Positions 28,534 through 37,342 of a stretch of 64,000 nucleotides of DNA are shown piece by piece. The stretch comes from Cellulomonas carbonis. GTDB lineage: Bacteria; Actinomycetota; Actinomycetes; Actinomycetales; Cellulomonadaceae. Each line of letters opens with the position of its first letter. Within the stretch, counting starts at the first letter, position 1. A model generated the notes under the pieces. It did not search any database and was not told the DNA's origin. It worked only from the letters and a program-made list of their open reading frames with translations. Location: contig NZ_BMEB01000001.1 in the NCBI RefSeq assembly GCF_014636275.1, positions 620,001-684,000 of the forward strand. Direction: 5' to 3'. The translations under genes and the position numbers were made by a program.

Positions 28534-29916
28534 TTGACCACCTTCGCCGACTTCGGCCTGCCCACCCCTGTCGTCCGCGTCCTCGCGGAGCAGGGCATCA
28601 CGGCCCCCTTCCCCATCCAGACGGCCACGCTGCCGGACTCGCTGCGTGGACGCGACGTCCTCGGCCGCGGCCGCACGGGCTCGGGCAAGACGCTCGCGTT
28701 CTCCCTCCCGCTCGTCGCCCGCCTGGCGACCGACGGCGCCGCCCGCCGTCCGCGGCGTCCCCGTGCGCTCGTGCTGTGCCCCACGCGCGAGCTCGCCAAC
28801 CAGATCGACGCGACGCTCGCACCGCTCGCGGCGTCGCTCGGGCTCACCACGACGACCGTCTTCGGCGGCGTCGCGCAGTCGCGCCAGGTCGCCGCGCTGG
28901 ACCGGGGCGTCGACGTCCTCGTCGCGTGCCCCGGCCGGCTCGAGGACCTGCTCTCCCAGAAGCTGCTGACGCTCGACGCGGTCTCGGTGACGGTGCTCGA
29001 CGAGGCCGACCACATGGCCGACCTGGGCTTCCTCCCCGGCGTCAAGCGGATCATGGACAAGACCCCGCGCAGCGGCCAGCGGCTGCTCTTCTCGGCGACG
29101 CTCGACAACGGCGTCGACCAGCTCGTCCAGCGGTACCTCGACAAGCCCGTCCAGCACTCGGTGGACAGCGCCGAGTCGCCCGTGACGGCGATGACGCACC
29201 ACTTCCTCGAGGTCCGTGACGCCGACGCCAAGCGCGCGGTCGTCCACGAGCTGGCCTCGGGCACGGGGCGCCGCGTGCTGTTCATGCGCACGAAGCACCA
29301 GGCCAAGAAGCTCGCCAAGCAGCTCACCGCGGCCGGCATCCCCGCCGTGGACCTGCACGGCAACCTCAGCCAGAACGCCCGCGAGCGCAACCTCGAGGCG
29401 TTCAGCACGGGCGGCGTGCGGGTGCTCGTCGCGACGGACATCGCGGCCCGCGGCATCCACGTCGACGACGTCGAGCTCGTGGTGCACGTGGACCCGCCCG
29501 CCGAGCACAAGGCCTACCTGCACCGCTCGGGCCGCACGGCACGCGCGGGTGCGGGCGGCGACGTCGTGACCCTCGTCCTTCCCGAGCAGCGCCAGGACGT
29601 CCGCTCGCTCACGCGCGCGGCGAAGATCGACGCGCGTCCCCAGCAGGTCGACCACGGCAGCGCCGTGGTGCGGTCCCTCGTGGGTGCGGTCGCGCCCACG
29701 GTCCCCCACGTCGCGCACGTGGCGCCGACGCGGCCCTCCGGTGGCTCCACGACGGGTCCGCGACGCGGCGGCGGCTCCGCGCCGACCACCTCGGCGCGAC
29801 GCGCCGGCAGCCCGGTCGCGACCGCCGCTCCCACGTCCGAGGGCGGGGACCCGGCACGCCGCCGTCGTCGCCGCGGCGGCGCGCGCCGCCGCCGTCCCGC
29901 GGGCGCGCAGGACTGA
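28534..29916 (+). CDS. DEAD-box ATP-dependent RNA helicase
   Basis: 460 residues from a TTG preceded by GAGAGG at 7 bases. Motifs in order: Q motif (FPIQ), motif I GRTGSGKT, Ia PTRELANQ, II DEAD (VLDEADHM), III SAT, then the second RecA domain with IV LFMRTKHQ, V ATDIAARGIHVDDVE and VI HRSGRTARAG. The last 110 residues are a disordered tail rich in Gly, Ser and Thr ending in Arg clusters (ARRRRRRGGARRRR), typical of an RNA-binding tail. It likely remodels RNA or ribosomes, often under cold stress. No upstream ATG with a ribosome site fits. Confidence 0.94.
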   Translation: MTTFADFGLPTPVVRVLAEQGITAPFPIQTATLPDSLRGRDVLGRGRTGSGKTLAFSLPLVARLATDGAARRPRRPRALVLCPTRELANQIDATLAPLAASLGLTTTTVFGGVAQSRQVAALDRGVDVLVACPGRLEDLLSQKLLTLDAVSVTVLDEADHMADLGFLPGVKRIMDKTPRSGQRLLFSATLDNGVDQLVQRYLDKPVQHSVDSAESPVTAMTHHFLEVRDADAKRAVVHELASGTGRRVLFMRTKHQAKKLAKQLTAAGIPAVDLHGNLSQNARERNLEAFSTGGVRVLVATDIAARGIHVDDVELVVHVDPPAEHKAYLHRSGRTARAGAGGDVVTLVLPEQRQDVRSLTRAAKIDARPQQVDHGSAVVRSLVGAVAPTVPHVAHVAPTRPSGGSTTGPRRGGGSAPTTSARRAGSPVATAAPTSEGGDPARRRRRRGGARRRRPAGAQD

Positions 29917-29944
29917 CCACCACGCCGTCGCAGCACGACGCACC

Positions 29945-29980
29945 ACGAAGGGGCCTGACCGGACGGTCGGGCCCCTTCGT
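29945..29980. terminator. Hairpin terminator after the helicase gene
   Basis: ACGAAGGGGCC pairs with GGCCCCTTCGT (11 bp), with an inner GACC/GGTC extension. It starts 29 bases after the helicase stop and lies between convergent genes. Confidence 0.7.
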
Positions 29981-30013
29981 GTCGATCGGTCGGCGTCGCG
30001 GGTCGGCGCTGGC

Positions 30014-30048
30014 CAGTGCTGGTCAGCGCAGGTCAGTGCTGGTCAGCG
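30014..30048. repeat. 20-bp tandem duplication at a gene end
   Basis: CAGTGCTGGTCAGCG occurs at 30014-30028 and 30034-30048 (20-bp period). The second copy covers the stop codon of the minus-strand membrane protein, just as the repeat at 20863-20899 covers another stop. Confidence 0.7.
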
Positions 30049-31134
30049 GACCACGGACGGCTGCGGACGGCTCAGGCCGGGCCGACGCAGCGAACGCAGC
30101 GCCCGCACGTCCGCGGCCCGCGGGAGCCACGGCACGGCGTCCGCGGTCGCGCGGTTCGAGCCGTAGACGAGCAGCGTGAGGAAGACGCCGTAGACGGGCA
30201 GGTGCCCGATGACCTCTGTCGTCCCGAAGAGCACGAGCGTCGCGTTGAACGGGACCATCGCGACGAGCACCGCGACCTGCGGGATCGCACCGGAGAGCAC
30301 GAGCAGGCCGAAGAGCAGCTCGACCGCGCCGGCGACCGCGATGAACACGTCGGTCGGCACCGTGATCCCGACCAGGCCGAACACGTCGAGCTGGGGGTAC
30401 GCCTCGAGCGTGTTGCGCGCGAGCTGGGGGTTCGTGAACTTCTCGCTGAACGCGAGCGCGACGAGCGCGACCGCGACGAGGGCCCGGAGCGACAGCAGCG
30501 CCGCGCGCAGCCGCTCGGGGCTGGGGTCGACGCGACCGAACGTGCCGTCCGACGGGGGCAGGATCGCGAGGAACAGCGCGATGCCGAGCAGGCCGGCCGT
30601 CTCCAGCAGCGCGACCGGTCCGGCGGCGAGGAGGGCCGGCGGGCCGAGCAGGACGACGCCCGCGGCGGCCGGGCGCAGGCGGACACCGGTGATCAGCCAG
30701 ATGCCGACGGCGGCCTGGACGACCCCCGCGAGGTCCTGACCCGGCACGTCCTCGAGCGGCAGGGACGGCGTGAGGAACGCGCCGGTGACCGAGAAGGCCA
30801 GCAGCGAGACGCCCAGGTGGATCGCGAGGAGGCGCGGGACGTACGGCGCGAGGCGGCCGAGCGGCTCGAGGACGCGCAGCTCGGGCCGCGGCAGGCGGCG
30901 GCCGACGGCGCGCCACACGACCGCGGCCGCGACGACCGCGGCCGTGAGCAGCAGCGGGACCGGCGAGAGGAAGAACGACCACTCGCCGCCGTCGGCGTGC
31001 TCGGCGAACCAGCGCTCATGGGCCGAGGCGGGCGCTGCGGCCACGAGGAGGAGCGCGGCGCTCACGGCGGCGACGGCCGCGGGTCGGCGCACCGTCGTGC
31101 AGGCGCGGGGGGACGAGGGCAGGCGGAGGTTCAT
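30043..31134 (-). CDS. Polytopic membrane protein with DoxX-like region and exported N-terminal His
   Basis: 363 residues. A signal peptide (residues 1-38) ends APASA and exposes the mature N-terminus HERWFAEHADGGEW, followed by about nine hydrophobic segments. The C-terminal half (FSEKFTNPQLA, then AVELLFGLLVLSG) resembles DoxX-family proteins. Function unknown; an N-terminal His plus nearby His could bind copper, as in His-brace proteins, but this is speculation. I chose ATG 31134 for the classical signal peptide; the ribosome site is weak. Next to a lipoprotein gene on the same strand. Confidence 0.75.
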   Translation of the reverse strand: MNLRLPSSPRACTTVRRPAAVAAVSAALLLVAAAPASAHERWFAEHADGGEWSFFLSPVPLLLTAAVVAAAVVWRAVGRRLPRPELRVLEPLGRLAPYVPRLLAIHLGVSLLAFSVTGAFLTPSLPLEDVPGQDLAGVVQAAVGIWLITGVRLRPAAAGVVLLGPPALLAAGPVALLETAGLLGIALFLAILPPSDGTFGRVDPSPERLRAALLSLRALVAVALVALAFSEKFTNPQLARNTLEAYPQLDVFGLVGITVPTDVFIAVAGAVELLFGLLVLSGAIPQVAVLVAMVPFNATLVLFGTTEVIGHLPVYGVFLTLLVYGSNRATADAVPWLPRAADVRALRSLRRPGLSRPQPSVVR

Positions 31135-31254
31135 GTGGGTTCCCAGGATCGAGGTGTGCCGGGTCGCGTCCGGCGCAGACCGACAGTAGGGAGCGGACGG
31201 TCGCGGGCCGTGGGACCTTCGGTCCCGCACCGGGCGCCCCGACGCGGTCCGGCG

Positions 31255-31821
31255 TCAGCGGCCGGTCCAGCTCCACGACGACAGCACCGCGTCCACGACC
31301 CCCTGGTGCCGGTCGCCCTGGTCCGCCCGACGCAGGTAGCCGACGACGTGCACCCACCCGTCGCGCTCCACGAGGTGGTCGGAGAGCAGCTGGTCGCCGA
31401 TCCGCGTGGTCCGACGGACCCCGTCGCCGTGCGGCGAGGTGACGTCGAGGGTCCCGACGAGCGTCGTCCCCTCCGACGCCGGCGCCGCGGCGATCTCGTC
31501 GACCGTGCCGACGTCGGCGACCCGCCCGAGGCACACCGCGAGGAGGTGCGCGCCGTCGCCCAGGGGGACGGTGGCCTCGCTCGCGCCCGCACCCGTCCCG
31601 ACGGTCGCGACGCTCGAGGGCGCCGGGACGTCGAACGCGTGCGGCGGGCACCCGGCGTCGGCGACGTCCGGCACGTCGACCCGGTACGGCAGCGCGACGG
31701 ACGACGGCGCGACGACGTGCTCACCGCGGGGCGTCCCGTCGGTGGTCCCGCAGCCGCCGAGGCCGAGCGCCACGACCACTGCGCCGACGACGGCGACTCC
31801 CCTGCTCCCGATGGCGCGCAT
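31255..31821 (-). CDS. Hypothetical lipoprotein
   Basis: 188 residues. Signal peptide with lipobox LGGC (Cys about residue 25), then a small extracytoplasmic domain containing two more cysteines (AGCPPHAF, AVCLGR) that could form a disulfide. No family recognised. The start could also be a GTG at 31848; ATG 31821 gives the better signal peptide. It precedes the polytopic membrane protein gene by 120 bases on the same strand, so the two may be one transcript. Confidence 0.7.
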   Translation of the reverse strand: MRAIGSRGVAVVGAVVVALGLGGCGTTDGTPRGEHVVAPSSVALPYRVDVPDVADAGCPPHAFDVPAPSSVATVGTGAGASEATVPLGDGAHLLAVCLGRVADVGTVDEIAAAPASEGTTLVGTLDVTSPHGDGVRRTTRIGDQLLSDHLVERDGWVHVVGYLRRADQGDRHQGVVDAVLSSWSWTGR

Positions 31822-31975
31822 GCCCGGTGATCGGCACGTCGAGCCCACACCTTCAGCGCGAACCGCACGCTGCCGCCCGGAGCGACCCGGCCGTGCGCGG
31901 GGCGGCAGCGGCGGGACGGCCGTCCCGGTGCTCCCTGGCAGGGCGGACGACGGCGCCTCGACGTCCCGCAGTCCC

Positions 31976-31981
31976 TACACT
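31976..31981 (+). promoter_or_regulatory. -10 element of the three-gene membrane-protein operon
   Basis: TACACT, 6 bases before GTG 31988; predicted leaderless first gene. Confidence 0.45.
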
Positions 31982-31987
31982 CTCGCC

Positions 31988-32734
31988 GTGCCCACCCCCT
32001 CGGACGAGACCGGACCCGCGGTCGTGGACGCCGCCGTCCGTCGTCGCGCGGACGCCCTCCGAGGCGGACGCGCCGAGGCGCGCGCAGGTCGGCGGAGGAT
32101 CGCGGTCGCCCGCAGCGCGGTCGCGCGCCGGCTGCTCGACCGTCCCCTGCGGGACCTCGGCGCGGGCGCGACCGTCGTGCTGCTCGCCTCGACCGCCGCG
32201 TTCGGCGGGCTCCGCGACGCCGGCACGACCGTGGACGCCCTGGCGCCCGGCACGGCGCTCGTGGCGGCCCCGCTCGAGGTGACGGTCGACAAGGTCCTGT
32301 GGGTCGACGAGCTCCCGGGCGCGTACCCGTCGGAGGACGGCAACCGCTGGATCGCGGTGCTGACGACGTTCCGTTCGACGCACGACGCGACGCTCCTGGG
32401 ACCCGAGCTGCGTCCGACGCTCTCCCTCGAGGGTGTCCCGGGCCTCGTCGGACGTCCCGACCCGGCGACCGGGCTGGTCGGCTCGACCGAGCGCCTCGTC
32501 CTCACCGACGGGTCGCGCCTCACACCCGTGCAGCCGGGTCTCGAGCACGACGCCGTGTTCCTCTTCGAGCAGGACGGCGACGTCGCCCCGCCCACCGAGG
32601 TCACGCTCGTCGCGGTCGGTCAGACCTTCCGCTCGAGCAGCCTCCAGGACCTCGACGAGTGGACCGACCCCGCCGTCGTCGCGCGGGGCACGCTCCCGGT
32701 CCGCGAGGCCGTCGACTCGACGGAGGGCCGGTGA
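31988..32734 (+). CDS. Membrane-anchored protein, first of a coupled trio
   Basis: 248 residues. An Arg-rich cytoplasmic N-terminus of about 55 residues, one membrane segment (about 56-74) and an extracytoplasmic beta-rich domain (VTVDKVLWVDELPG, later PTEVTLVAVGQTF). The shape resembles the DUF4352/telokin-like proteins of Gram-positive bacteria, but I cannot assign a family. Its stop overlaps the next GTG by 4 bases. Function unknown. Confidence 0.7.
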   Translation: MPTPSDETGPAVVDAAVRRRADALRGGRAEARAGRRRIAVARSAVARRLLDRPLRDLGAGATVVLLASTAAFGGLRDAGTTVDALAPGTALVAAPLEVTVDKVLWVDELPGAYPSEDGNRWIAVLTTFRSTHDATLLGPELRPTLSLEGVPGLVGRPDPATGLVGSTERLVLTDGSRLTPVQPGLEHDAVFLFEQDGDVAPPTEVTLVAVGQTFRSSSLQDLDEWTDPAVVARGTLPVREAVDSTEGR

Positions 32735-33321
32735 CGAGCCGCGCCGCGCACCGCGTCGGGTCGGCCGCGCTCGTGCTGGCTGCGCTCGTCGTCGGACAGG
32801 CGGTGCGCTCGGCGCTCCCGTCCGAGGACGCGGTGTCCGCGCCGTTCGAGCGGGTGGGCGACGTGGGCGAACCGGTCAGCCTGCGGTACGCGACCGTCAC
32901 GGTCGGCGCCGCGGACGGCTCGACGGTCGTCGAGCAGCTCGGGACCGCCATGTCCACCACCGGCGTCTGGCTGAGCGTCCCGGTGACGATCACGGCGCAC
33001 GGGGAGCCGCGGACCCTCACGCACGCCGAGGTGCGCGACGACCAGGGACGCACCTTCCTCGCGCGGGGGACGCGCAGCTCGTTCCTGCCCGGGACGGTGC
33101 AGGCGGGCATGACGCGGCGCGCGTGGGTCACGGTCGAGCTCCCCGTCGACGCCGCAGCCGGCGCGGAGCTCGTGCTGGGGCTGCGCGACGACCACCGGCT
33201 CGACGACGTCGCCGTCGTCGACCTCGGCGTGACCGATGCGGACGCGCGGCGCTGGGCCGCCACGACCGAGCCGCTCACGGTCCCCCAGCCGGAGGACGTC
33301 GGCGCCGGGGAGGCCCGGTGA
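32731..33321 (+). CDS. Membrane-anchored protein with DUF4352-like domain, second of trio
   Basis: 196 residues. A signal-anchor at about 9-25 (GSAALVLAALVVGQ), then an exported domain with the pattern of DUF4352: GVWLSVPVTITAHG, RDDQGRTF, FLPGTVQAGM and AWVTVELPVD. Such immunoglobulin-like domains are common on Gram-positive surfaces, with no single function. GTGA overlaps at both ends tie it to its neighbours. Confidence 0.7.
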   Translation: MTSRAAHRVGSAALVLAALVVGQAVRSALPSEDAVSAPFERVGDVGEPVSLRYATVTVGAADGSTVVEQLGTAMSTTGVWLSVPVTITAHGEPRTLTHAEVRDDQGRTFLARGTRSSFLPGTVQAGMTRRAWVTVELPVDAAAGAELVLGLRDDHRLDDVAVVDLGVTDADARRWAATTEPLTVPQPEDVGAGEAR

Positions 33322-33926
33322 CGCGCCGGGCCCGCGGCACGTGGTGGGCGCGCAACCGGCTCGGCGTCGTCGGGCTGCCCGTCGCGCTCCTGGCCGCGCT
33401 CGCGGCGTCCTCCGAGCGGATCCCGACGTACCTCTGGCCGAGCGGCCTGCACGCCCCGCAGCGGGCCCCGGCCGGCGAGTGGCTGGACTTCGCCGACGAC
33501 TACACCGCGGACGGCCTCGAGCACACACGCGCGGTCCGTGTCCGGGTCGACTCCGTCGAGCCCGCACCGGCGGGTTGGACGACGCAGGAGCTCCCCGACG
33601 GAACGGTCGGTGTCCAGGTCCGGTTGACGCTCTCGGCGGCGCCGGACGTCCCGCTGGTCGGCTGCACGCTCGCGCTGCGCGGTGCGGACGGGACCCGCTA
33701 CGACCACCTCCCGGGTGCCGTCGCCGACCAGGGGTTCTCGCCCTGCGTGCCCAGCGACGCGCCCGGGCCGATGGTCGGGCTGGACGGGTCCGTGACACCG
33801 TCCGACGCACCGCGCCCCGCGACGTGGACGACGAGCCCGGTCGTGCTCGTCCCCGAGGGCACGGACCCCTCGGAGGTCGTGCTCTGGTGGGAGATGCCGG
33901 ACTACGCGTCGTTCGCGCTCGACTGA
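33318..33926 (+). CDS. Membrane-anchored protein, third of trio
   Basis: 202 residues. A signal-anchor at about 15-31 (GVVGLPVALLAALAA) and an exported beta-rich domain with two cysteines (LVGCTLALRG and FSPCVPSD) likely to form a disulfide. VGVQVRLTLSAAP and SPVVLVPEGTDP suggest the same fold type as the second gene. The 3' end overlaps the convergent polytopic membrane protein gene by 25 bases. Confidence 0.7.
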   Translation: MTRRARGTWWARNRLGVVGLPVALLAALAASSERIPTYLWPSGLHAPQRAPAGEWLDFADDYTADGLEHTRAVRVRVDSVEPAPAGWTTQELPDGTVGVQVRLTLSAAPDVPLVGCTLALRGADGTRYDHLPGAVADQGFSPCVPSDAPGPMVGLDGSVTPSDAPRPATWTTSPVVLVPEGTDPSEVVLWWEMPDYASFALD

Positions 33927-35239
33927 CCCACGGACGGCGCGAGCACGCGGTCGACCGCCGCCGCGAGCAGCGCGGCCGTCACGGTGAGGCCCACCGCGCG
34001 GGTCACGGTCTCGACGTGGGGTGCGAAGGACAGCCAGGTCCACAGGTCCTGCGGGCCCACCACCTGGCGGACCCCGACCGCGAGCGCATCCTCGAGCCCG
34101 CCGACGACGAGGAACACCAGCGCGAACACGAGCATCGGCCCCAGCCCGGCGACCGCGAGCTGACGCAGCCCGGACGCGAGGGCGGAGAAGCGGGACCGCA
34201 GGTCGCCGACCACCTGGTCCGCCACGTCCAGGCCCCACCGGCGCACGACCACGGGCACGCGTGCCGCCCCCGGGAGGGTCCGGACGCGCCGCGGCGGTGC
34301 GGCGAGCCGGTGGCCGTACACGACCGCGCCCACCGCGAGCCAGGCGACCGGGACGACGACGAGGCCGTCGACCGCCGCCACGACCCCGAGCAGCCCGTCG
34401 ACCACCGTGTCCACCGGGCGACCGAGCGGGCCGAGGACGTCGAGCACCCGCAGCCACGCGTCGACGACCACGTCGACCGCGCGCCGGCTCTCGGCCCACG
34501 CCCACGCCCGGTCCTTGTAGTGCACGAGGACACCGGCGAGCGCCGTCATCCAGAAGACCTCGACGTACGCGCCGCCGAACGCGAGGGGACGCGGACGGGG
34601 GCGGCCGCGGGACGCGAGCCGTCCGTCGAGGCGCGCGAGACCCCACCGGAGCACGACCGCGACCGCGACGAGCACGACCTCCGCGACGCCGGTCGCCGCG
34701 AAGAACCGCTCACCGTCGAACGTGCCGCCACCCAGGACGCCGTCGGTGTAGAACTCGCGGCCCAGGATGCCGTTCTGGTAGCGGAACCTGTCCTCCGCGA
34801 GCAGCCCGTAGGACGCGTACACGGCGAGGAACGGGACGAGGACGCTCGCGAGCACGTCGACGACGTGCCGCTCGCGCCGGCTCGTGACGTCGTCCGGCGC
34901 GCGCACGGCCCCGGCGGCGGCGAGCGACGGCAGCGCGTCGCGCAGGAGGTGGAGCATGACGACGATCGCGGCGACCGAGGACAGGGGTGCGAGCGCCAGG
35001 ACCGCGAACCCGAGCGTCGGGCTGACCTCGGACACCTCGATGGCTCCCCAGATCGCGCCCATCCGACCCGCGCCGCCCAGCAGCGCGACCGTGAGCAGGA
35101 GCGGCCAGTGACCCGCCCAGAGCCGCGCGCCGGCCACGACGACCGAGACCGAGTCGCCGACGAGATCGCGGGAGCGCGCGAGGAGCCCGGGCCGCTCGGC
35201 GGTCGTCTCCGACGCGGACTCGGCCGTGGGCTCGCTCAT
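33902..35239 (-). CDS. Polytopic membrane protein of unknown function
   Basis: 445 residues with about eight hydrophobic segments, a Ser/Thr/Glu-rich cytoplasmic N-terminus and a large loop between segments 3 and 4 (RYQNGILGREFYTDGVLGGG). No transporter or enzyme motif seen. ATG 35239 has AGGAG 3 bases upstream. It faces and overlaps the trio of anchored proteins, so a functional link is possible but unproven. Confidence 0.75.
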   Translation of the reverse strand: MSEPTAESASETTAERPGLLARSRDLVGDSVSVVVAGARLWAGHWPLLLTVALLGGAGRMGAIWGAIEVSEVSPTLGFAVLALAPLSSVAAIVVMLHLLRDALPSLAAAGAVRAPDDVTSRRERHVVDVLASVLVPFLAVYASYGLLAEDRFRYQNGILGREFYTDGVLGGGTFDGERFFAATGVAEVVLVAVAVVLRWGLARLDGRLASRGRPRPRPLAFGGAYVEVFWMTALAGVLVHYKDRAWAWAESRRAVDVVVDAWLRVLDVLGPLGRPVDTVVDGLLGVVAAVDGLVVVPVAWLAVGAVVYGHRLAAPPRRVRTLPGAARVPVVVRRWGLDVADQVVGDLRSRFSALASGLRQLAVAGLGPMLVFALVFLVVGGLEDALAVGVRQVVGPQDLWTWLSFAPHVETVTRAVGLTVTAALLAAAVDRVLAPSVGQSSANDA

Positions 35240-35354
35240 GGTCTCCTCGCGGCGGCAGGGGCGCTCGTGCGCGCGCCAGCCTAGGGCCGCGCGAGCCGGT
35301 CGGAGAACGCGGACCTGCGCGCCGTCGGCCCTGCCGGACGGCCCGCGCCGGTGG

Positions 35355-35555
35355 TCAGGCCGGCGTGCCGTCGCGCTCGTCGGGCTCGACGAGCGGCTCG
35401 TGCGTGAGCGGGTCCGTGCCCTCCGGGGCGGTGAACTCGGGCGTCTCGGGGGTTCCGGTGCCGTCGGCCAGGCCCGGCGCACCGGCGCCCGCATCGGCGG
35501 CGGCGACCGTCTCCTCGGTGGGCGGGTGCGGGACGAAGGGCTCCATCATGGCCAT
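35355..35555 (-). CDS. Small hypothetical acidic protein
   Basis: 66 residues, Pro/Glu/Thr-rich and probably disordered. No family. A CACGCT element lies 6 bases before ATG 35555, matching the leaderless pattern of neighbours; there is no ribosome site. Could be a chance frame. Confidence 0.4.
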   Translation of the reverse strand: MAMMEPFVPHPPTEETVAAADAGAGAPGLADGTGTPETPEFTAPEGTDPLTHEPLVEPDERDGTPA

Positions 35556-35663
35556 GGTCCGAGCGTGCCCCGGCCCGCCGCGGTGCGCGAGCCGTAGGGT
35601 CCGGCGGGACGTGGCGCACGGCCCGCCAGGCCGCGGACCGCCGGGAACGACCGGTGTCCGGGT

Positions 35664-36107
35664 TCAGCGGTTGGGCATGTCCTCGAAGATCAGCAGCGTG
35701 TGGGTGGACAGCACGCCCGGGATCTCCTGCAGCACGTCGAGGACGACGCGGCGCAGCGCCTCGTTGTCGCGCGTCCGGACGAGCAGGATCACGTCGACGT
35801 CGCCGCCGCCCACGAGCGCCATGTGCTTGACCTCGGGCACGTGACGCAGGCGGTCGCTCAGCTCGCGCCACGAGCTCTGCCGCACGGTGAGGGTCACGTA
35901 CGCCGAGGTCCCGAGCCCGCTCCGCGCGGGGTTGACGACCGCGGTGAACCCCTCGAGCACCCCGAGCGCGCGCAGGCGCTCGACACGGCTGTAGGCGTGG
36001 GACCGCGACACGTTGACGGCGTCCGCGAGCGCGCGGACCGACATGCGCCCGTCCCGCGTGAGCTCGTGCAGGATCCGCCGGTCGGTGTCGTCGAGCTGTG
36101 CGTCCAA
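35664..36107 (-). CDS. Lrp/AsnC family transcriptional regulator (BkdR-like)
   Basis: 147 residues. An N-terminal winged helix (LDDTDRRILHELTRDGR, then VRALADAVNVSRSHAYSRVERL) and a C-terminal RAM effector domain (GVLEGFTAVVNPARSGLG, VGGGDVDVILLVRTRDN). Such proteins sense amino acids as octamers. The start is uncertain: TTG 36107 begins at the family N-terminus with GGAGAGG 12 bases upstream. It diverges from the 2-oxoacid dehydrogenase operon and is its likely regulator. Confidence 0.9.
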   Translation of the reverse strand: MDAQLDDTDRRILHELTRDGRMSVRALADAVNVSRSHAYSRVERLRALGVLEGFTAVVNPARSGLGTSAYVTLTVRQSSWRELSDRLRHVPEVKHMALVGGGDVDVILLVRTRDNEALRRVVLDVLQEIPGVLSTHTLLIFEDMPNR

Positions 36108-36262
36108 GTGTCGCCGTCGCCTCTCCGCCGCACCGTCGCGGCAGGACGTCCTGCTTCTTCCACGGCGCTGGCCGTGCCAAATGTCTGCTGCCTGGGCGCC
36201 GAACATACCCATCCGACTCCAGGGGGGCCATAGTCAGGACAGCTCTCGACGAGGAGGTGCTC
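36108..36262 (+). promoter_or_regulatory. Divergent regulatory region: Lrp gene / dehydrogenase-paa operon
   Basis: 155 bases. A -10-like CATAGT (36229-36234) precedes a GAGGAGG site (36251-36257) and ATG 36263. An imperfect ATGT-N18-ACAT repeat (36181-36206) could be an Lrp site. No clear -35. Confidence 0.4.
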
Positions 36263-37342
36263 ATGTCGGTCGACGTCGCCGTGGAGGCCGTCCGGCTGCT
36301 CGACGCGGACGGTGTCGCCGTCCAGGACGACCGCTACCCCCCGCTCCCGCTGCCCGACCTCGTCGCGCGGTACCGCGCGATGGTCCTGGGCCGGCGCCTC
36401 GACGACCAGGCCGGCGCCCTCGTGCGTCAGGGCCGGCTCGCCGTGTACCCGTCGTCGCACGGCCAGGAGGCCTGCCAGGTGGCCGCGGCCCTCGCGCTGC
36501 GACCGGGCGACTGGCTGTTCCCGACCTACCGGGACAGCGTCGCGGTCGCCACGCGCGGCGTCGACCCCGTCGAGGTGCTCGCGTGGCTGCGCGGCGACTG
36601 GCACTCGTGCTACGACCCCGTGGTCCACCACGTCGCACCACAGGCCACGCCCCTCGCGACGCAGCTCCTGCACGCCGTCGGCGTCGCGCACGCCGCGCGC
36701 CTCAAGGGAGAGGACACCGTCGCCCTCGCGCTGTGCGGCGACGGCGCGACGAGCGAGGGCGACTTCCACGAGGCGCTCAACTTCGCCGCGGTCCTGCGCG
36801 CACCCGTCGTCGTCCTCGTGCAGAACAACAAGTACGCGATCTCCGTACCCCTGTCCCGGCAGTGCGTCGCGCCGTCGCTTGCGAGCAAGGGCGTCGGGTA
36901 TGGCATGCCCGGCGTGCTCGTCGACGGCAACGACGTCGTCGCGCTGTCCGCCGTGCTCGGTCGGGCCGTGGCCGACGCCGCCGCGGGAGGTGGTCCCGTG
37001 CTCGTCGAGGCGGACACGTACCGCGTGCACGCCCACACGAACGCCGACGACCCGTCGCGGTACCGCTCGCAGGACGAGGTGCACGAGTGGGAGGCGCGCG
37101 ACCCGATCAGCCGCGTCCGCACGTACCTGCGCGCCGAGGGAGCGCTCGACGACGACGCCGAGCGCGCGCTCGCCGCGGAGGCCGAGGCCCTCGCGGCCGC
37201 GGTGCGCGCGGGTCTCGCCGAGGCGCCCGCCGTCCCCCCGGACGAGCTCTTCGAGCACGTCTACGCCACGCCGACACCACAGCTGCTCGCGCAGCGGGAC
37301 CTGCTGCGCGCCGAGCTCGCCGCCGAGGGGGCCGACCGGTGA
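36263..37342 (+). CDS. 2-oxoacid dehydrogenase E1 component, alpha subunit
   Basis: 359 residues. The ThDP-dependent decarboxylase subunit: the ThDP motif is LCGDGATSEGDFHEALNFAA through VLVQNNKYAIS (GDG to NN), and the phosphorylation-loop region HAHTNADDPSRYR is conserved. This type covers branched-chain 2-oxoacid, pyruvate and related dehydrogenases; substrate cannot be fixed by eye. First of six genes joined by 4-base overlaps (E1-alpha, E1-beta, E2, paaH, paaI, paaJ). ATG 36263 has GAGGAGG upstream. Confidence 0.93.
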   Translation: MSVDVAVEAVRLLDADGVAVQDDRYPPLPLPDLVARYRAMVLGRRLDDQAGALVRQGRLAVYPSSHGQEACQVAAALALRPGDWLFPTYRDSVAVATRGVDPVEVLAWLRGDWHSCYDPVVHHVAPQATPLATQLLHAVGVAHAARLKGEDTVALALCGDGATSEGDFHEALNFAAVLRAPVVVLVQNNKYAISVPLSRQCVAPSLASKGVGYGMPGVLVDGNDVVALSAVLGRAVADAAAGGGPVLVEADTYRVHAHTNADDPSRYRSQDEVHEWEARDPISRVRTYLRAEGALDDDAERALAAEAEALAAAVRAGLAEAPAVPPDELFEHVYATPTPQLLAQRDLLRAELAAEGADR

